Shown here: one piece after another, positions 14,021-17,330 of the stretch
Numbering within the stretch: the first letter of the stretch is position 1
Layout: every line of letters starts with the position of its first letter
Notes under the pieces: generated by a model
What the model saw: only the letters and a program-made list of their open reading frames with translations
What the model was told of the DNA's origin: nothing
Database searches by the model: none
Program-made: the position numbers and the translations under genes
Assembly (NCBI GenBank): GCA_943325435.2
Contig: CALPPK020000001.1
Coordinates: 1 to 17,330 of the forward strand
DNA: 17,330 bases
Direction: 5' to 3'
Source: Bifidobacterium breve
Lineage (GTDB): Bacteria; Actinomycetota; Acidimicrobiia; Acidimicrobiales; Ilumatobacteraceae

Positions 14021-14733
14021 CCGATTTCCTTTTCGTATGTCTCCACCATTGTGTCTACATGATCGCTGAAAACTGCATCTAAGCCCATGCGAAACGAATT
14101 CGACAAGACATAGTCAAACTGACAGTCCCAACCGAATGCGTACATTCCAAATTTATGCACCAAGGTTGTTGAACCACCGGTCCAGTCCGTGTGATGCATA
14201 TTCAAACAATCAATTCCGTTGGCAAAGAGTTTTGCGCAACGCATTTCTAGACCTTCTTTGATTCGAGATAGGCGAGTTGAGTCAACAAGTCGGACACCAG
14301 GAAGTAGAGAACGTTGGGATATAACAACTGCACTTGAATAGTGACATAACCACAAACGAGATTCATCGAAGCCGCTGTTTCGCGCGGTCTCGGCTGAACG
14401 TTCGAAGCTCTGTTCATCCTTGATATCGATGCTGAGATCAAAATTGGTACCGCACTTTTCAAACAGTGCGGCCAAAGTTGGAATATGTGACGGCAACTCA
14501 GACAAGCGCAAGGTAGAGATGGGTCGATTTCGTGCCATCTTTCTCACGACTCCGTCATGGTCGAGTACGACGTGACCGTCGGCGGTTGTCCAGGCGTCAG
14601 TTTCCAGGCCATTCGAACCCAGCCGTAATGCAAGTGCAAAAGCCTCAAGTGTGTTTTCAGGAGCATGCGCCATTCCGCCCCGATGGGCAAATGCAATTGG
14701 ATCTGGACGAAGGGAGGCAATGCGTTGTTGCAC
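14002..14733 (-). CDS. glycerophosphodiester phosphodiesterase
   Basis: A GDPD-family TIM-barrel enzyme that hydrolyses glycerophosphodiesters from phospholipid turnover to sn-glycerol 3-phosphate and an alcohol. The 243 residues show AHRGG (catalytic H17, R18), PENTLEAF (25-32), metal ligands E44 and D46 in LETDAW, catalytic H59 in LDHDG, and SIDIK near 101-105. No signal peptide or membrane anchor is seen, so it is probably cytoplasmic. The GTG at 14733 has GGAGG immediately before it, too close for a normal ribosome site, but a TAGTGT box exactly 6 nt upstream fits a leaderless start. It is divergent from tatB with a gap of only 36 bp. Confidence 0.92.
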   Translation of the reverse strand: MQQRIASLRPDPIAFAHRGGMAHAPENTLEAFALALRLGSNGLETDAWTTADGHVVLDHDGVVRKMARNRPISTLRLSELPSHIPTLAALFEKCGTNFDLSIDIKDEQSFERSAETARNSGFDESRLWLCHYSSAVVISQRSLLPGVRLVDSTRLSRIKEGLEMRCAKLFANGIDCLNMHHTDWTGGSTTLVHKFGMYAFGWDCQFDYVLSNSFRMGLDAVFSDHVDTMVETYEKEIGYVPRT

Positions 14734-14739
14734 CCTCCA

Positions 14740-14745
14740 ACACTA
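14740..14745 (-). promoter_or_regulatory. leaderless-type -10 box (TAGTGT) of the phosphodiesterase gene
   Basis: TAGTGT on the minus strand, then 6 nt (TGGAGG), then GTG. The same hexamer at the same spacing precedes the desaturase. It lies only 12 bp from the oppositely directed tatB -10 box. Confidence 0.5.
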
Positions 14746-14757
14746 GGTGCCTGCTTC

Positions 14758-14763
14758 TATGCT
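14758..14763 (+). promoter_or_regulatory. leaderless-type -10 box (TATGCT) of tatBC-helY
   Basis: TATGCT followed by 6 nt (TAACGT) and the tatB GTG. Its upstream region is shared with the start of the divergent phosphodiesterase, so the two promoters probably interfere. Confidence 0.5.
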
Positions 14764-14769
14764 TAACGT

Positions 14770-15099
14770 GTGTTCAATATGTCTGGCAGCGAGATTATTT
14801 TCCTGCTCGTTGCAGGTCTTGTCGTATTGGGACCAGAACGACTCCCTGGTGTTATTCGACGGGGAGGCAAGATCTACGGAGACCTGCGTCGTGCAGCTAG
14901 CGGGTATGAAAAAGAGTTTCGACAGACCTTCTCAGAACCCATTAACGAACTGAAGTCAACAGCAGACCAGATGCGTCACGGTTTTGGAATGGTTGACAAT
15001 GAGCCATCGCCCCCTATGCGGCCGGAAAAGACCACGTATCCGAAACCTGATTTCTCTACACCAGCAGATACTGCAATCCCCAACACTGACGATGAGTGA
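14770..15099 (+). CDS. tatB: Sec-independent translocase TatB-like subunit
   Basis: A TatA/TatB-family protein of the twin-arginine translocase, which exports folded proteins. From the GTG it reads MFNMSGSEI, which lines up residue by residue with the E. coli TatB start: E8 in the short membrane helix (about 8-20), then G21-P22 and the ERLP hinge. TatA proteins normally have an FG hinge instead, so this is TatB-like. An amphipathic basic helix follows (about 26-50), then a long polar, Pro-rich tail; total 109 residues. The TatB alignment and the TATGCT box 6 nt upstream both support GTG 14770 over ATG 14779. It overlaps tatC by 8 nt. Databases may label it generically TatA/TatE. Confidence 0.88.
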   Translation: MFNMSGSEIIFLLVAGLVVLGPERLPGVIRRGGKIYGDLRRAASGYEKEFRQTFSEPINELKSTADQMRHGFGMVDNEPSPPMRPEKTTYPKPDFSTPADTAIPNTDDE

Positions 15100-15853
15100 T
15101 ATTTCAGCCGAACCAATAGCGGCCATGTCCATGATGGACCACCTTCGTGAGTTGCGAATGCGACTTGTGCGAAGCGTTCTAGCAATCGGAATCTCAACTT
15201 TGGTTCTTCTGGCATTTTATGACCAGTTAAAGAACGTCCTTACAACTCCATACACAAACCTGTGCTCACGACGTCCCGACTTCAAATGTGATGGATCTCT
15301 GTTTTCGCTAGGACCACTCGATGGATTCACTGCACGAATGCGAGTCTGTCTGTATGGCGGACTCGTACTGGCTCTACCGGTGATTCTCTGGCAAATTTGG
15401 CGCTTCATTGTGCCCGCCTTGTCGAAACGAGAGAAGAATTATGCAGTTCCATTTATTGCATCTTCAGTGGTTCTTTTCTCATTCGGTTGTTACTTGGCCT
15501 ATTGGACGCTTGACAAAGCTTTGGAATTCTTGATTTCCTGGTCTGGAAGCGACGTAACACAGGCGTACCAGGTAACGAAGTACATCAATCTGGTTGTAAT
15601 GATGATGTTGGCATTTGGTGTTGGTTTTCTTAGTCCAGTTCTTCTTGTGTTCCTGCAATTGGTCTCCGTAGTGACACCAAAAACGCTGATCAAACAATGG
15701 CGATACGCCATCATGGGCATATTCGTAGCCTCCGCTGCGATCACACCGTCTGGTGATCCCATCAGCTTGCTCGCCCTAGCGATTCCGTTGACTGTTTTGT
15801 ATCTAATCGCAGTTCTCGTGGGTTGGTTATTAACCCGACGAAGGACTGCATAG
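15092..15853 (+). CDS. tatC: Sec-independent translocase subunit TatC
   Basis: TatC is the polytopic receptor that binds twin-arginine signal peptides with TatB. The 253-residue protein has the N-terminal signature MDHLRELRMRL (about 15-25), hydrophobic segments near 28-45, 84-106, 119-141, 163-190 and 205-250 consistent with six membrane helices, a periplasmic loop containing two cysteines (CSRRPDFKC), and SGDPISLLALAIP before the last helix. The ATG at 15092 lies inside the end of tatB, sharing 8 nt (ATGAGTGA). The frame is open to 14984, but only the 15092 start gives the normal N-terminus. helY starts 2 nt after its stop. Confidence 0.95.
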   Translation: MSDISAEPIAAMSMMDHLRELRMRLVRSVLAIGISTLVLLAFYDQLKNVLTTPYTNLCSRRPDFKCDGSLFSLGPLDGFTARMRVCLYGGLVLALPVILWQIWRFIVPALSKREKNYAVPFIASSVVLFSFGCYLAYWTLDKALEFLISWSGSDVTQAYQVTKYINLVVMMMLAFGVGFLSPVLLVFLQLVSVVTPKTLIKQWRYAIMGIFVASAAITPSGDPISLLALAIPLTVLYLIAVLVGWLLTRRRTA

Positions 15854-15855
15854 AG

Positions 15856-17330
15856 GTGTCAGACGTTCGCGCTACTTTTCTTCAGTCGTTAGATTACGAA
15901 CCTGACGTCTTCCAAGTGAAGGCTATGAATTCAATCGATGCCGACGCCTCTGTTTTGGTTGCGGCCCCTACGGGTTCAGGAAAAACTCTTATCGCTGAAT
16001 ATGCCATTGCTCGGGCACGTTCACTTGGCCTTCGAGCGTTTTACACAACACCTATCAAGGCCCTGTCAAACCAGAAGTATCGAGATTTGCAGACCTTGTA
16101 TGGCGCACACAAGGTGGGACTTGTAACAGGGGACAACGCAGTTAACGCGGAGGCACCAGTAGTAGTAATGACTACAGAAGTTTTACGCAACATGATCTAC
16201 TCACAATCAAGCCGCCTTGACGATTTAGGCGTCGTGATTCTTGATGAGGTGCATTACCTGCAAGATGCATATCGCGGACCCGTTTGGGAAGAAGTAATCA
16301 TTCAGCTTGATCCTGAAGTTCAGCTTGTTTGTTTATCTGCGACAGTCTCAAATGCTGACGAGGTTGGCGACTGGCTCTCAACAGTTCGCGGCAGAACTGA
16401 TGTGGTGGTAGAGACAACCCGCCCCATAGAACTTGTTAATCATTTTGCCCTATTTGACAATGCTTCTAAACAGTGTGAGATGTTTGAAACAGTCGTTGCA
16501 GGTGAACCCAACCGTCACGTACAACGACTCTTATCGAACGCGACTCAGATTCGCGGTCGTTCTGGCCAAAACGGAGGCAAGAAACCAAGACGGTTCTCAC
16601 CGCCAACTCGCCCTGAGATAGTCGAGCTTCTGGAAGATAAATCAATGTTGCCAGCAATTGTGTTTATCTTCAGCAGGGCCCAATGTGAAGACGCTGTCCA
16701 TTCCTGCATGAACGCTGGAATGGTGCTGACATCTCTCGAAGAGGAAATACAAATCCGCGAGATCGTTGAACGTCATTGCGAGAATCTCACGGCTGACGAC
16801 AAAGACGCGCTTGAATATCACCACTTCATTGACGATGTCGCGAGTGGAATCTCATGCCATCATGCCGGCATGATTCCCATGTTCAAAGAGGCTGTAGAAG
16901 AATGCTTCGTGCAGGGCCTTGTCAAGGTTGTGTTTGCAACCGAAACCCTCGCCGTAGGCATCAACATGCCAGCGCGCGCAGTGGTAATTGAGAAGTTGAC
17001 CAAATACACCGGCGAACATCACCAATTGTTAAAGGCTTCAGAATTCACACAGTTGACTGGACGCGCTGGTCGTAGAGGACTCGATGACATTGGCCATGCA
17101 ATTTCTCTTTGGAATCCATTTGTCGATTTTGACCAAGTGGTTGGTCTCGCACTCAGCAGAAGTTTTCGCCTTTCGTCTGCATTCCGACCAACTTTCAATA
17201 TGGCAGTAAACATGGTTCGGAATCGTTCACTCGATGGCGCCCATCACATTTTGAATCTCTCGTTTGCTCAGTTCCAGGCTGACAAAGATGTTGTAACGTC
17301 CGAGGCCTCGCTCGACGGACGCAAACGTGA
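15856..17330 (+). CDS. helY: DEVH-box Ski2/Mtr4-like helicase, 3' truncated by window
   Basis: The first 491 codons of a superfamily 2 RNA/DNA helicase, open to the right edge. Visible motifs in order: a Q-like start DYEPDVFQVKAM, Walker A APTGSGKT (K43), motif Ia TPIKALSNQKY, motif II DEVH (130-133), motif III SAT (161-163), motif IV FIFSRAQC, then HHAGMIP (335-341), FATETLAVGINMPAR (motif V) and QLTGRAGRRG (motif VI, 399-408). This set defines Ski2/Mtr4-type helicases; the actinobacterial member beside tatC is called HelY. The GTG at 15856 lies 2 nt after the tatC stop, with a possible GAAGGA ribosome site about 10 nt upstream. HelY proteins are near 900 residues, so roughly half is missing. 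The cellular substrate of HelY is not settled. Confidence 0.92.
   Translation, partial: MSDVRATFLQSLDYEPDVFQVKAMNSIDADASVLVAAPTGSGKTLIAEYAIARARSLGLRAFYTTPIKALSNQKYRDLQTLYGAHKVGLVTGDNAVNAEAPVVVMTTEVLRNMIYSQSSRLDDLGVVILDEVHYLQDAYRGPVWEEVIIQLDPEVQLVCLSATVSNADEVGDWLSTVRGRTDVVVETTRPIELVNHFALFDNASKQCEMFETVVAGEPNRHVQRLLSNATQIRGRSGQNGGKKPRRFSPPTRPEIVELLEDKSMLPAIVFIFSRAQCEDAVHSCMNAGMVLTSLEEEIQIREIVERHCENLTADDKDALEYHHFIDDVASGISCHHAGMIPMFKEAVEECFVQGLVKVVFATETLAVGINMPARAVVIEKLTKYTGEHHQLLKASEFTQLTGRAGRRGLDDIGHAISLWNPFVDFDQVVGLALSRSFRLSSAFRPTFNMAVNMVRNRSLDGAHHILNLSFAQFQADKDVVTSEASLDGRKR

Noticed and set aside
1..17330. tRNA, rRNA, CRISPR arrays, insertion sequences, riboswitches
   Set aside because: No cloverleaf with CCA-proximal T-loop, no regularly spaced repeats, no transposase frame with terminal inverted repeats, and no gap long enough for a typical riboswitch other than 13221-13401, which shows no known fold by eye.

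Overview
The window looks like a piece of a free-living actinobacterial chromosome of moderate GC (just under half by eye). Two things point there: the tatB/tatC/helY string beside trmI, which is the neighbourhood of the actinobacterial proteasome locus, and a transketolase and transaldolase of actinobacterial type. The modest GC, very tight packing and frequent leaderless-looking starts suggest a streamlined aquatic lineage, perhaps Acidimicrobiia. That placement is inference. I see no mobile element, CRISPR array, rRNA or tRNA.

Layout. Positions 1-150 hold the probable start of a minus-strand gene leaving the window and a short divergent control region with a direct repeat; a 61-residue gene follows on the plus strand. 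From 333 to 5502 runs a four-gene minus-strand operon read nagA, tkt, tal, LOG-family nucleotide hydrolase, with junctions of +1 nt, an ATGA overlap and +4 nt. It could bring amino-sugar carbon and nucleotide-derived ribose 5-phosphate into the non-oxidative pentose phosphate pathway. Next comes a fatty acid desaturase divergent from a TetR regulator, with a perfect 18-bp operator-like palindrome between their -10 boxes. An alpha/beta hydrolase, a fused ADP-forming acyl-CoA synthetase (ATP-grasp half first) and an overlapping PBP4-type D-Ala-D-Ala carboxypeptidase follow on the plus strand.

From 11446 to 12978 three small genes (two with clear membrane segments, one very basic) run into trmI, the tRNA m1A58 methyltransferase. 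trmI converges on a small ferredoxin gene, and the two share a CTAG that is the stop codon on both strands. Then come lepB (signal peptidase I), a convergent glycerophosphodiester phosphodiesterase, and the tatB-tatC-helY operon, whose helicase runs off the right edge. In mycobacteria the Pup-proteasome genes lie between trmI and tat-helY; here that interval holds only ferredoxin, lepB and the phosphodiesterase.

A recurring signal across the window is a TANNNT box 6-9 nt before an ATG or GTG at the first gene of most transcription units (nagA, desaturase, tetR, hydrolase, acyl-CoA synthetase, the 11446 gene, lepB, phosphodiesterase, tatB). This implies leaderless mRNAs, while some downstream genes use Shine-Dalgarno sequences or stop/start coupling. 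These boxes also help choose the starts given here. All functional calls come from reading motifs by eye; no searches were run.
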